A DNA stretch of 64,000 nucleotides from DASUPK01 sp963728875 (lineage in GTDB: Bacteria > Actinomycetota > Thermoleophilia > Solirubrobacterales > 70-9): the NCBI GenBank assembly GCA_963728875.1, contig CAVSLJ010000002.1, forward strand, positions 620,001 to 684,000, in the 5' to 3' direction. Numbering within the stretch: position 1 is the first letter of the stretch; the number at the start of each line of letters is the position of its first letter. Position numbers and translations under genes: made by a program. The notes beneath the pieces are model-generated. The model did not search any database. It had not been told where the DNA came from and saw only the letters and a program-made list of their open reading frames with translations. Positions 8,257 to 15,288 of the stretch are shown here, one piece after another.

Positions 8257-9248
8257 CCCTGCCTCCTCGTCAGCCGCTCCTCCTCCATCTGGGCGAGGTG
8301 CACCCGCTCCAGATACAGGCCGAACCCGGCGGCGGGCATGGCGCGGCCGAAGCGCCCGACGAGGTCGTCGTAGCGGCCGCCACCGCCGAGGATGTGGCCC
8401 AGGGCCGGGTCGTAGATCTCGACGATTGCGCCGGTGTAGTACCCGAGGTCGCGCAGCAGGCTCAGGTCGAGCTGGACGCGCCCGGCAACCCCCTTCTCGA
8501 CCAGCAGGTCGTAGGTTTGCTGCAGACGCTGCGCCGCCCGCTCGACCGCGGCTCCGCCCAGCTCGCGAGCCTGTTCGAGCACCTCGGCTCCTCCGCGCAG
8601 ACCGGGAAGCCGCAGCAGCGTCTCCCGGCCGTGAGCGTCGAGGCTCTCGATCGCATCCACCTCCATCTCCAGCCCGACCAGGTTGTGCTCGGCCAGCCGG
8701 TCGAGGACCCCCGCGCGCTGCTCTCCCTCCACGCCGAGCTCGGTGAGCAGCTGGCGGTAGAGGTCGGCGTCGCCGAGGCCGAGCACGGCGCGATTGAGCC
8801 CGACGGCGTCCAACGAGGCGCTCAGCACCTCCAGCACCTCCGCGGTGCCCTCGGGCGCCGGCGAGCCGAGCAGCTCGATGCCGGCGTGCAGGAACTGACG
8901 AACCTGGCCCCGCTGCGGGCGGACGATCCGATACGCGTTGCCGACATAGGAGAAGCGGTGCGGCGGCTGCGCGTCGGCGAATCGCGTGGCGACCAGCCGG
9001 GCGATGGGGATGGTCATGTCCGAGCGCAGCGCGAGCAGCTCGCCGCGCTCGTCGAAGAAGCGATACGCGCCGACGCCGCTGCGCCCCTCCCCGCGCTGGA
9101 GCACCTCGTCGTACTCGAGGGTGGGAGTCGCCACCTGGCCGTAGCTGTAGCGCTCGAACACCTCGATCAGGGTGGCCTGGAGCTCGCGCAGCTCGCGCAT
9201 CTCGTCAGGCAGGATGTCCCGGGTGCCCGGGGGTATCGGGTGGATCAT
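8253..9248 (-). CDS. hisZ: ATP phosphoribosyltransferase regulatory subunit (HisRS paralogue)
   Basis: 331 aa. Looks like a class II aminoacyl-tRNA synthetase core without the anticodon domain. PPGTRDILPDEMRELREL, LRSDMTIPIARLVATRF, YVGNAYRIVRPQRGQVRQF and LGYYTGAIVEIYDPALGHIL follow the HisRS order. The protein ends soon after GGGGRYDDLVGRFG with no C-terminal anticodon-binding domain. That truncation and the adjacent short hisG identify it as HisZ rather than a tRNA synthetase. It is the first gene of the hisZGDBHA run. The 85-base gap to the divergent gene at 9334 must hold the his promoter; I saw no leader peptide rich in His codons there. Confidence 0.92.
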   Translation of the reverse strand: MIHPIPPGTRDILPDEMRELRELQATLIEVFERYSYGQVATPTLEYDEVLQRGEGRSGVGAYRFFDERGELLALRSDMTIPIARLVATRFADAQPPHRFSYVGNAYRIVRPQRGQVRQFLHAGIELLGSPAPEGTAEVLEVLSASLDAVGLNRAVLGLGDADLYRQLLTELGVEGEQRAGVLDRLAEHNLVGLEMEVDAIESLDAHGRETLLRLPGLRGGAEVLEQARELGGAAVERAAQRLQQTYDLLVEKGVAGRVQLDLSLLRDLGYYTGAIVEIYDPALGHILGGGGRYDDLVGRFGRAMPAAGFGLYLERVHLAQMEEERLTRRQG

Positions 9249-9333
9249 CGCCCCATCATCGCTTTCTCGCCCTTAACAGGCTGCAAGGTTGCGCCGAATA
9301 GGATGCGCTCGCCCAACGACCGGAGGAGAGACC

Positions 9334-9612
9334 ATGGCGGTACTGGTGATCCAGGACTTCGAGGCAACGCTCGAGGAGTACGACCAGGTGGACGAGAAGC
9401 TTGGAGAGGGGACGCCCGACGGAGCGATCCTGCACGCGGCCTGCGACCTCGGCGGAGGAAAGATGCGGTCCGTCGACGTCTGGGAGTCGACTGAGGCCTT
9501 CCAGAACTTCGTGCAGAACAAGCTGATCCCGGCGATCGCCGAGGTGAACCCCGATGCCCCGCAGGCCGGGGAGCCCGAGATCCTCGAGATTCACGACCTG
9601 CAACAGGCTTGA
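9334..9612 (+). CDS. Small ABM-like (dimeric alpha/beta barrel) hypothetical protein, copy 1
   Basis: 92 aa from the ATG at 9334, which follows the ribosome binding site GGAGGAGAG; the longer upstream frame is rejected. It begins MAVLVIQDFEATLEEYDQV and contains GTPDGAILHAACDLGGGKMR, VDVWESTEAFQNFVQNKL and a C-terminal EILEIHDL. The strand-helix pattern with DVWES resembles antibiotic-biosynthesis-monooxygenase-like ferredoxin folds, but no catalytic residue can be named. The next gene is a paralogue with the same layout, so this is a local tandem duplication. Expressed divergently from the histidine operon. Confidence 0.72.
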   Translation: MAVLVIQDFEATLEEYDQVDEKLGEGTPDGAILHAACDLGGGKMRSVDVWESTEAFQNFVQNKLIPAIAEVNPDAPQAGEPEILEIHDLQQA

Positions 9613-9649
9613 CGGCAACTGACCAGCTACCCCGACCCAAGGAGAAGAC

Positions 9650-9937
9650 ATGGCCGTAATCGTGGAGATGGATTTCGAGGGGTTCACCACCGATCAATAC
9701 GACGCAGTCAACGATGTGCTCGACCCCAAGGGAAACCCGCCCGACGGGCTGATCGCCCACAGCGCCCGGTTGGATGGGGACACCCTCCGCATCCTGGACC
9801 TCTGGGAGTCGCCCGAGGCCTTCGGCGCCTTCGCGCAGTCCAGGATCGGGCCGACCATGGGCGAGACCCTCGGCGACGATGCCCCGGCAGTCCCGGACCC
9901 GAAGTTCACCGAGCTGCACAACGCCTACAGCGTCTGA
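9650..9937 (+). CDS. Small ABM-like hypothetical protein, copy 2
   Basis: 95 aa, with ribosome binding site AAGGAGAAG before the ATG. Sequence MAVIVEMDFEGFTTDQYDAV aligns with the first residues of the gene at 9334. PPDGLIAHSARLDGDTLRI and LDLWESPEAFGAFAQSRI match its centre, and FTELHNAY its end. The two copies are clearly paralogous but well diverged, so the duplication is old. The 37-base gap suggests co-transcription. Its stop is followed within 16 bases by a structured repeat (9948-10031) that also covers the end of murA. Confidence 0.72.
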   Translation: MAVIVEMDFEGFTTDQYDAVNDVLDPKGNPPDGLIAHSARLDGDTLRILDLWESPEAFGAFAQSRIGPTMGETLGDDAPAVPDPKFTELHNAYSV

Positions 9938-9947
9938 AGCAAGGCAC

Positions 9948-10031
9948 CAGTCGCGATCACGGCGGCCGCCCCGCATAAGTCGCTGCGGGCTTCGCCCTTC
10001 GCTCCTGAGTGGGGCGGCCTGGTGATCGCTA
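9948..10031. repeat. Structured dispersed repeat, copy R1
   Basis: An ~84-base element between the convergent ends of the gene at 9650 and murA. Outer arms GCGATCAC (9953-9960) and GTGATCGC (10022-10029) are perfect inverted repeats. Inner arms GGCCGCCCC (9964-9972) and GGGGCGGCC (10011-10019) are also perfect. A small central hairpin GGGC-TTC-GCCC lies between them. The centre CATAAGTCGCT matches copy R3. The murA stop codon (10029-10031) lies in the right arm. Confidence 0.7.
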
Positions 10032-11330
10032 GGCCGGCACGCGTTCTGAGGCGACCCGCTCGATGCGGGCGCCCAGATCGCGCAGCCGTACGTCGATGCG
10101 CTCGTAGCCGCGGTCGATCTGCGCGACGTTGCCGATCTCGGAGGTGCCCTGCGCGGCGAGCGCCGCGATGAGCATCGCCATGCCGGCGCGGATGTCCGGG
10201 CTCTCCAGTCGAGCGCCATGAAGACGACTCGGACCACTCACGACCGCCCTGTGCGGGTCGCTGAGGTGGATCCGAGCGCCCATCGCCACCAGCTTGTCGA
10301 CGAAGAAGAGGCGGTTCTCGAACATCTTCTCGTGGATCAGGATCGTCCCGTCCGCCTGGGTTGCGAGGGCGAGGGCGATCGAGGTGAGGTCGGCCGGGAA
10401 GGCGGGCCAGGGCCCGTCGTCGATCTGAGGGATCGCCTCGCCGTGGTCGTCGCGGATGGTGAGCTTCTGCTCGGGAGGAACCATCAGGTCCCCGCCTTCC
10501 TCCATCGTCTGCAGCCCGATGCGCCGGAAGTGGCGGCGGATGCCCTCCAGGTCCTCGGCGATGACGCCGCGGATGCGCAGCTCGCCGCTGGTGGCCGCCG
10601 CGAGCGCCATGAAGCTGGCGATCTCGATGTGATCCGGGCAGACGGCGTGGTCGGCACCGCCGAGCTTGTCGCGGCCGTGCACGGTCATCACATTGGAGCC
10701 GATGCCGTCCACCTGCGCTCCCATCTTGCAGAGCAGCCGCGCCAGGTCCTGCACGTGCGGCTCGCAGGCGGCGTTGGCGATCGTCGTGGGACCGGGCGTC
10801 AGCGCTGCGGCGAGCAGAGCGTTCTCCGTTCCCATCACCGAGGGCTCGTCCATGAAGACTCGCTTGGGCTGCAGGCCGTCCTTCGGGGCCGAAAGCTCGA
10901 TCCAGACGTCGCCGTCGACCTTGGCGCCGAGGTCCCGGAACGCGTCGAGGTGGGCGTCAAGACGGCGGCGACCGATCGTGTCGCCGCCCGGCGGCGGCAT
11001 CCTGACCTCGCCGCACCGTGCGAGCAGCGGCCCGGCCACCAGGAACGACGCACGAATCCGGTTGGCGAGCTCCTCGTCGACCTCGGTGCCGGCGATGTCG
11101 TCGGCCTGGAGGCGGACGTCGTTGTCGGCCGCCCAGGAGACCTTCACGCCCAGCTTTTCCAGGAGCCCGAGCATCGATCGAACGTCGCGGATGTCCGGGA
11201 CGTTGCGAATGACCAGCTCCTCATCGGTGAGCAGGCAGGCGGCGAGGATCGGGAGCGCGGCGTTCTTGTTCCCCGCCGGCACGATCTCTCCCGAGAGCGG
11301 AACGCCGCCCTGGATGATGAATTTCTCCAT
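10029..11330 (-). CDS. murA: UDP-N-acetylglucosamine 1-carboxyvinyltransferase
   Basis: 433 aa. Transfers enolpyruvate from PEP to UDP-GlcNAc, the first committed step of peptidoglycan synthesis in the cytoplasm. Lys22 in PAGNKNAALP is the conserved catalytic lysine. The PEP-loop motif that normally holds the nucleophilic Cys reads GGDTIGRRRLDAH, with Asp117 at the Cys position. MSVMGTENALLAA-type substrate loop (SVMGTENALLAA) and the late AFPADLTSIALAL are present. The same Cys-to-Asp change is known in Mycobacterium tuberculosis MurA, where it gives natural fosfomycin resistance. Active enzyme and fosfomycin insensitivity are inferred here. The stop lies inside repeat R1. Confidence 0.93.
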   Translation of the reverse strand: MEKFIIQGGVPLSGEIVPAGNKNAALPILAACLLTDEELVIRNVPDIRDVRSMLGLLEKLGVKVSWAADNDVRLQADDIAGTEVDEELANRIRASFLVAGPLLARCGEVRMPPPGGDTIGRRRLDAHLDAFRDLGAKVDGDVWIELSAPKDGLQPKRVFMDEPSVMGTENALLAAALTPGPTTIANAACEPHVQDLARLLCKMGAQVDGIGSNVMTVHGRDKLGGADHAVCPDHIEIASFMALAAATSGELRIRGVIAEDLEGIRRHFRRIGLQTMEEGGDLMVPPEQKLTIRDDHGEAIPQIDDGPWPAFPADLTSIALALATQADGTILIHEKMFENRLFFVDKLVAMGARIHLSDPHRAVVSGPSRLHGARLESPDIRAGMAMLIAALAAQGTSEIGNVAQIDRGYERIDVRLRDLGARIERVASERVPA

Positions 11331-11353
11331 GGGCGCCTAGAGTAGCCAGCCTC

Positions 11354-11914
11354 ATGGCGGAGGTCTCAAGAGACGATGCATGGCAGCTCGTCACCGAGTG
11401 GATCGACTCCGATTCGCTCAGGAAGCACCTGCTCGGGGTCGAGGCCGCCATGCGCGCGTACGCTCGCAAGTGGGATGAGGACGAGGAGCTCTACGCCGTC
11501 ACCGCCCTGGTCCACGATCTCGACTACGAGCGCTACCCGGACCTGGATACCGGTCACCCCCGCTACGCGATCAAGGAGCTGGAGGAGCGGGCCTATCCGC
11601 AGGACGTGATCGACGCCGTCGCCGGCCACGCCGACTTCATGGGCGTGCCGCGGGAGACCCGGATGGCGAAGACGCTGTACGCCGTCGACGAGCTCTCGGG
11701 CTTCGTGGCGGCCTGCGCGCTGGTCCGCCCCACCGGCATCGAGGGCATGAAGCCCAAATCCGTCAAGAAGAAGCTGAAGCAGCCGTCGTTCGCGGCCGCC
11801 GTCAACCGCGAAGAGGTCCAGAGGGGGATCGACGAGCTCGGCGTCGACCAGGACGAGCACATCGCCCTGATCATCGAGGCGATGGCCGAGCGCTCCGACG
11901 AGCTCGGCCTGTGA
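11354..11914 (+). CDS. HD-domain phosphohydrolase
   Basis: 186 aa. The N-terminal half carries a compact HD domain: His25 in SLRKHL, the His54-Asp55 pair in ALVHDLDYERYP, and a further His in DTGHPRYA and VAGHADFMG. Such proteins hydrolyse nucleotides or phosphate esters with metal ions; the substrate is not evident. The Lys-rich stretch KPKSVKKKLKQPSF follows a segment TLYAVDELSGFVAA, common to a family of small HD hydrolases. Overlaps the following hydrolase gene by GTGA, so the two are translationally coupled. Confidence 0.82.
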   Translation: MAEVSRDDAWQLVTEWIDSDSLRKHLLGVEAAMRAYARKWDEDEELYAVTALVHDLDYERYPDLDTGHPRYAIKELEERAYPQDVIDAVAGHADFMGVPRETRMAKTLYAVDELSGFVAACALVRPTGIEGMKPKSVKKKLKQPSFAAAVNREEVQRGIDELGVDQDEHIALIIEAMAERSDELGL

Positions 11915-12960
11915 GCCGCTGGCTGAAGATCACCCTCGGCGTGGTCGGCGGGCTGATCGTCCTGCTGCTGATCAACGCCCTCGTCGTCTCGAACGAGACC
12001 AAGGGCGCCTATCTCCGAGACGATGGCGCTCAGCTCATCGACACCTCGGCCGGGGCCCTCCAGGTGCTCGATCAGGGCGACCCGCAGGGAAGCCCGATAG
12101 TCCTCCTCCACTGCGCGACCTGCTCGATGGACTGGTGGGACCAGCTCGCGCCCCTGCTCGAGCAGGATCACCGAGTGATCCGGATCGACCTGCTCGGAAT
12201 GGGCGGGTCAGACAAGCCTGGCTCCGGCTACTCGATCGACAACCAGGCGAGCGCCGTTGCGGAGGCGCTCGCGAAGCTTCATGTGGTCGGCGCCACCGTG
12301 GTCGGCCACTCGCTCGGCGGCAGCGTCGCGGTGGGCCTTGCCGAGCAGAGCCCCCAGTTGGCGACCAGGATCGTGATCATCGACCAGTCCGCCGAGGATG
12401 GCTTCGAGCACGAGTCCCTCGGCGAGCGGGCAAGCGGATGGCCGGTGATCGGGCAGGCGATCGCCCGCCTGGTGCAGGTCGCCCCAACGTCGACAGTTCG
12501 CAGCGAGTACGACCAGGCCTTCGCACCGGGCTACAACATCGCGAGCGGCTTCGACAACCCCGACCAGCCGGTCGACGACCTCCGCACGATGACCTACACG
12601 TCGGTGAGGGGGACGATCGACGGCGAGGAGGACTTCGTCGACCAGAGCCCGCTCGACGATCGGCTGAAGACCCTGGGCGTGCCGGTGATGGTCATCTTCG
12701 GGTCCGAGGACCAGATCTACGATGCCCCCGCCGCGATCGCCCGCTACCGGGCGAACGTGCCCGGCGTCCAGACGCACCTGATCCCGGGCGCCGGCCACTC
12801 GCCCAACGTCGAGAAGCCCGATCTGGTCGCCCCGCTGATCCTCGCCTTCGCAAAGCCGCCGCCGACGCCCAAGAAGGCGAAGCACCCTTCGGCATCAGGT
12901 CGCGCCGACAAGCGGCCGCCCAACGCAAGTCGCGGCGGCAAGGCCGCCGCTCCGAAGTAG
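11911..12960 (+). CDS. Membrane-anchored alpha/beta hydrolase with repeat-derived C-terminal tail
   Basis: 349 aa, GTG start overlapping the HD gene stop. Residues ~7-26 (ITLGVVGGLIVLLLINALVV) form one membrane anchor, so the enzyme probably faces the outside. Core: IVLLHCATCSMDWWDQL (oxyanion region), nucleophile Ser134 in VVGHSLGGSVAV, acid in FGSEDQIYDAP and His in GAGHSPNVEKP. Substrate unknown. After the normal fold end (FAKPPP) comes a Lys/Arg/Ala-rich tail. From about residue 328 this tail is encoded by repeat copy R2, so the element appears to have inserted into the 3' end of the gene and replaced its original stop. Two hairpins follow. Confidence 0.85.
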   Translation: MSRWLKITLGVVGGLIVLLLINALVVSNETKGAYLRDDGAQLIDTSAGALQVLDQGDPQGSPIVLLHCATCSMDWWDQLAPLLEQDHRVIRIDLLGMGGSDKPGSGYSIDNQASAVAEALAKLHVVGATVVGHSLGGSVAVGLAEQSPQLATRIVIIDQSAEDGFEHESLGERASGWPVIGQAIARLVQVAPTSTVRSEYDQAFAPGYNIASGFDNPDQPVDDLRTMTYTSVRGTIDGEEDFVDQSPLDDRLKTLGVPVMVIFGSEDQIYDAPAAIARYRANVPGVQTHLIPGAGHSPNVEKPDLVAPLILAFAKPPPTPKKAKHPSASGRADKRPPNASRGGKAAAPK

Positions 12961-12979
12961 GGCGGCCTGGTCGGCGCTA
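12896..12979. repeat. Structured dispersed repeat, copy R2 (inside gene 3' end)
   Basis: Same family as R1 and R3. Outer arms GCGCCGAC (12902-12909) and GTCGGCGC (12970-12977) pair perfectly but differ in sequence from R1. Inner arms GGCCGCCC (12914-12921) and GGGCGGCC (12960-12967) pair perfectly. The central hairpin is GCGGCGGC-AAG-GCCGCCGC. Stems keep pairing while bases change, which indicates selection on, or an origin in, a folded structure. The left two-thirds is translated as the hydrolase tail. Confidence 0.7.
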
Positions 12980-12985
12980 AATAGC

Positions 12986-13013
12986 GAGAAGGCCCGGTTT
13001 CCCGGGCCTTCTC
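12986..13013. terminator. Hairpin after the alpha/beta hydrolase gene
   Basis: Arms GAGAAGGCCCGG (12986-12997) and CCGGGCCTTCTC (13002-13013) with loop TTTC: a 12-bp perfect stem directly after repeat R2. No run of T follows on either strand, so it may be a weak or factor-helped terminator. A second hairpin GAACAAGG-TTTC-CCTTGTTC lies at 13017-13036. Confidence 0.55.
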
Positions 13014-13131
13014 TAAGAACAAGGTTTCCCTTGTTCCAGTGCTGAGCACCCTACGCCTCGCAACAGGGAAGTCAAGGGGGCGTGAACGAACGTTTTCGCA
13101 ATCTGCGGGATTCGAGACCCGGCTTCGCCAT

Positions 13132-13217
13132 CAGGTCGCGGTGACGAGCGGCCGCACGACATAAGTCGCTCCGGGCTTCGCCCTCCGCTCCAAAGGAGAG
13201 CGGCCTGGTCGCCGCTA
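13132..13217. repeat. Structured dispersed repeat, copy R3
   Basis: Outer arms GCGGTGAC (13138-13145) and GTCGCCGC (13208-13215) pair with one G-U type pair. Inner GCGGCCGC (13148-13155) faces GAGCGGCC (13198-13205). The central part CATAAGTCGCT and the hairpin GGGC-TTC-GCCC match R1 closely. The left flank GGCTTCGCCATCAGGTCGCG is nearly identical to copy R4 in the mpg gene. Confidence 0.7.
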
Positions 13218-13223
13218 AGCGAA

Positions 13224-13245
13224 ACGGCCCGGTTTCCCGGGCCGT
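13224..13245. terminator. Second copy of the GGCCCGG hairpin
   Basis: Arms ACGGCCCGG (13224-13232) and CCGGGCCGT (13237-13245) with loop TTTC. It stands at the same place after R3 as the hairpin at 12986 does after R2, so it belongs to the tandem duplicated unit. The sequence TCTCTGTTT follows on the plus strand, a modest T-rich tail. Confidence 0.5.
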
Positions 13246-13410
13246 CTCTGTTTGAGCTGACCTGATTGACCTTTCGATCAACCTGTCTTGCTCAAGTGCG
13301 AGCACCCTAGCGTCTGAAACAGCGACGTCAACGGGGTGAAAACGCGAGATCCCGCGTTTTGCGGCGATCCGCTGAGCGGGCGCCTTTCAGGGTCCACGCA
13401 AAATCCGGCT

Positions 13411-13743
13411 TCACCGCCAGCGGCCGCCGGCCTTCGCCCACGCCGTCATGTGATCCACCGAGCAGAAGGCGTCCGCGACCCGGTGCTCCCCGCGATGCCT
13501 GACGAGCAGGATGTGGGTGTCGGCGAGCTCGGCCTCGCAGTGGGAGCAGCGGGTCACTCCCTCGTCCAGGGACGGCGGTTCCGTCAGCGTGCCCGCATCC
13601 CAGTGCGCTCCCTGGATCGACCAGGGGATCAGGTGCTCGAGCCGGCAGAACACGGCGCGCCGCTCGCCGGCCGGTTCGTAGGCTCGGAAGCCGTCACCGG
13701 GTTCCACCTCGTTTCCGCACCAGGTGCAGGGCTCCAGGTCCAT
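13411..13743 (-). CDS. Small protein with two tandem Cys3His zinc-binding motifs
   Basis: 110 aa from the ATG at 13743 (MDLEPCTWCGNEVEPGDGF). Two units repeat the same spacing: CTWCGNEV...VFCRLEH and CSHCEAEL...AFCSVDH. Each unit is C-x2-C, about 22 residues, then C-x3-H. This predicts two zinc sites in treble-clef or TRASH-like folds. No enzyme domain is seen; binding to metal, protein or nucleic acid is possible. Its start is 20 bases from the divergent dehydrogenase gene at 13763. I do not recognise a named family. Translation of the upstream frame into the dehydrogenase region was rejected. Confidence 0.72.
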   Translation of the reverse strand: MDLEPCTWCGNEVEPGDGFRAYEPAGERRAVFCRLEHLIPWSIQGAHWDAGTLTEPPSLDEGVTRCSHCEAELADTHILLVRHRGEHRVADAFCSVDHMTAWAKAGGRWR

Positions 13744-13762
13744 GTCAGTAGCCTCGCACTCG

Positions 13763-14821
13763 ATGGCCGGGTTGCGCATAGTCGTGCTCGAGGGCGACCA
13801 GACCGGGCAGGAGCTGCTCGACCAGGCCCTGCGCGTCATCCACCCGGAGGTGATCGGCCTGGAGATCGAGCTCGAGCGCTTCGACCTCTCGCTGGAGAAT
13901 CGGCGCCGGACAAAGAACGAGGTCTGCACGGAGGCGGCCGGTGCGATGGCGGACGCGGGCTTCGGGATCAAGGCGGCGACGATCACCCCGGAGGGCGCCG
14001 ACGACGTGGGCAGCCCCAACCGCCTGATCCGCGAGGCGATCGACGGCAAGGTGATCGTCCGGACCGGCCGGCGGATCCCGGGCGTGAGCCCCGTCGCGGG
14101 GGTCCACCACCCGATCTCGGTGGTCCGCATGGCGGTCGAGGACGCCTACGGCGCCGAGGAGTCTCGCCGGCCCGAGGACGGCGACGAGGTCGCTCAGCGC
14201 ACCGAGGTGATTCACCGCTCGGTCTGCCGTGCGGTCGCCGAATACGCGTTCCGGACCGCCGAGGAGATCCGCGGCAGGGTCTACGGCGGCCCGAAGTGGA
14301 CGGTGAGCCCGGTCTACGAGGGGATGCTGAAGGAGGAGATGGACGCCGCTGCCGAGCGCCATCCCGAGGTCGCCTATGAGCCGCTCCTGATCGACGCCAC
14401 CTACGCCGGCCTGCTCACCGGCCGGGCCGATGCCCCGCTGGTCATCCCCAGCCTCAATCGCGACGGGGACCTCCTCTCCGATTTCGTCCTGCCTCTCTAC
14501 GGCTCCATCGCCGGGGCCGAGTCCGTGCTGCTCGCACTGGACGACGAGCTGCGAGTTCGTGTGGCGATGAGCGAGGCGCCGCACGGCACGGCGCCCGCGT
14601 TGCAGGGCAAGGACATCGCCAATCCGATGGGGATGATCCTCGCCGCCGCCGCGGTGCTCCACTACGCCGGCGTCGCCGGAGTGGAGGACGCCCAGCGGGC
14701 ATCGCGGGCGATCTACGACGCGGTCTTGGAGACGGCGGCTGACGGCGTCCGCACCCCGGATCTGAAGGGCCACGCCAGCACCACCGGGTTCACGGACGCG
14801 GTGATCGAACGGCTCAGATGA
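13763..14821 (+). CDS. Isocitrate/isopropylmalate dehydrogenase family protein
   Basis: 352 aa from the ATG at 13763 (MAGLRIVVLEGDQTGQELLD). The beta-decarboxylating dehydrogenase fold is shown by LEGDQTGQELL and LIREAIDGKVIVRTGRRIPG. The metal-site region LLIDATYAGLLTGRADAP comes next, then the nucleotide-site region EAPHGTAPALQGKDIANPMG. It differs from the true LeuB of this window (38154-39185), for example VVIPSLNRDGDLLSD in place of VTENLFGDILSD. The substrate may be isocitrate, tartrate, homoisocitrate or another 2-hydroxyacid; the sequence alone does not decide. Overlaps the convergent lipoprotein gene by 8 bases. Confidence 0.8.
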   Translation: MAGLRIVVLEGDQTGQELLDQALRVIHPEVIGLEIELERFDLSLENRRRTKNEVCTEAAGAMADAGFGIKAATITPEGADDVGSPNRLIREAIDGKVIVRTGRRIPGVSPVAGVHHPISVVRMAVEDAYGAEESRRPEDGDEVAQRTEVIHRSVCRAVAEYAFRTAEEIRGRVYGGPKWTVSPVYEGMLKEEMDAAAERHPEVAYEPLLIDATYAGLLTGRADAPLVIPSLNRDGDLLSDFVLPLYGSIAGAESVLLALDDELRVRVAMSEAPHGTAPALQGKDIANPMGMILAAAAVLHYAGVAGVEDAQRASRAIYDAVLETAADGVRTPDLKGHASTTGFTDAVIERLR

Positions 14822-15275
14822 CGGGCCCGGTTCTCGTCGGCCCCGTGGGCTCGGCGTCGACGACGCGCCGCCATTCCCTGATGTGCCCGTCCTGGATCAC
14901 GAAGGCGGTCTTGGCCGCCTCGCCGACGCCGCTGCCGCACTGACCCGGGCCGGGGCGCTCCGTGAGCACGAAGGTCGCGACCGTGTACCTCCCCGAGGAG
15001 CTCGCCGCGGTCAGCCTCGCTCCGCACGGCAGCGACTGGTTGAACACCTCTACCTGAGCGCGGTTGGTGAGCTGGAGCGGCGCCGTGCCGTTCTGGACGA
15101 CGGTGGGAATCGCGAACCGGTCGCTGGCCGCGGAGATGTCGCCGGCGCGCAGCTCGTCGGCCCAGCTCCTGATCACCTGGACCGCGTCGGCGTCGGCGTT
15201 GCCGGCCACGCTGCTGGTCTCCTTGTCAGAGGATGAACCGCAGCCGGCCAGCGCGAAGACGCCGAGCGCCACCAC
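14814..15275 (-). CDS. Putative lipoprotein
   Basis: 153 aa from a GTG at 15275. The beginning VALGVFALAGCGSSSDKETS has a lipobox LAGC, so it is probably lipidated at that Cys and held on the outer face of the membrane. The hydrophobic part before the Cys is short from this start. In-frame codons upstream (reading VRAIAAV) would complete a normal signal peptide, but no ordinary start codon is seen there, so the true start is uncertain. The mature part has WADELRAGDISAASDRFAIP and two Cys (LPCGAR, GQCGSG) that could form a disulfide; the domain is SnoaL-like at best. Function unknown. Confidence 0.68.
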   Translation of the reverse strand: MVALGVFALAGCGSSSDKETSSVAGNADADAVQVIRSWADELRAGDISAASDRFAIPTVVQNGTAPLQLTNRAQVEVFNQSLPCGARLTAASSSGRYTVATFVLTERPGPGQCGSGVGEAAKTAFVIQDGHIREWRRVVDAEPTGPTRTGPVI

Positions 15276-15288
15276 CGCGGCAATAGCC

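Larger units (their letters stand above)
12961..13410. other. 450-base gene-free stretch made of a tandem duplicated unit
   Basis: No convincing gene is seen on either strand. The stretch is two related units of about 235 bases. Each starts in a structured repeat (R2, R3), then shows GCGGCCTGGTCG, CGCTAA and a GGCCCGG-TTTC-CCGGGCC hairpin. Next comes a second, less conserved hairpin, then GAGCACCCTA and ACGTCAA/AAGTCAA with GGGG and GTGAA. The matching blocks are at 12961-13090 and 13198-13340. The two copies have diverged at many positions. Confidence 0.6.

Noticed and set aside
9249..9333. A His-codon leader peptide before hisZ
   Set aside because: No short frame with consecutive His codons was found in the 85-base gap.
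13072..13305. 77-codon minus-strand frame
   Set aside because: It runs through repeat R3 and two hairpins, with low-complexity composition; explained by the tandem non-coding unit.
13395..13430. CCGGCTTCACCGCCAGCGGCCGCC as another repeat copy at the zinc-protein end
   Set aside because: Resembles the left edge with a deletion, but too short to separate from chance.
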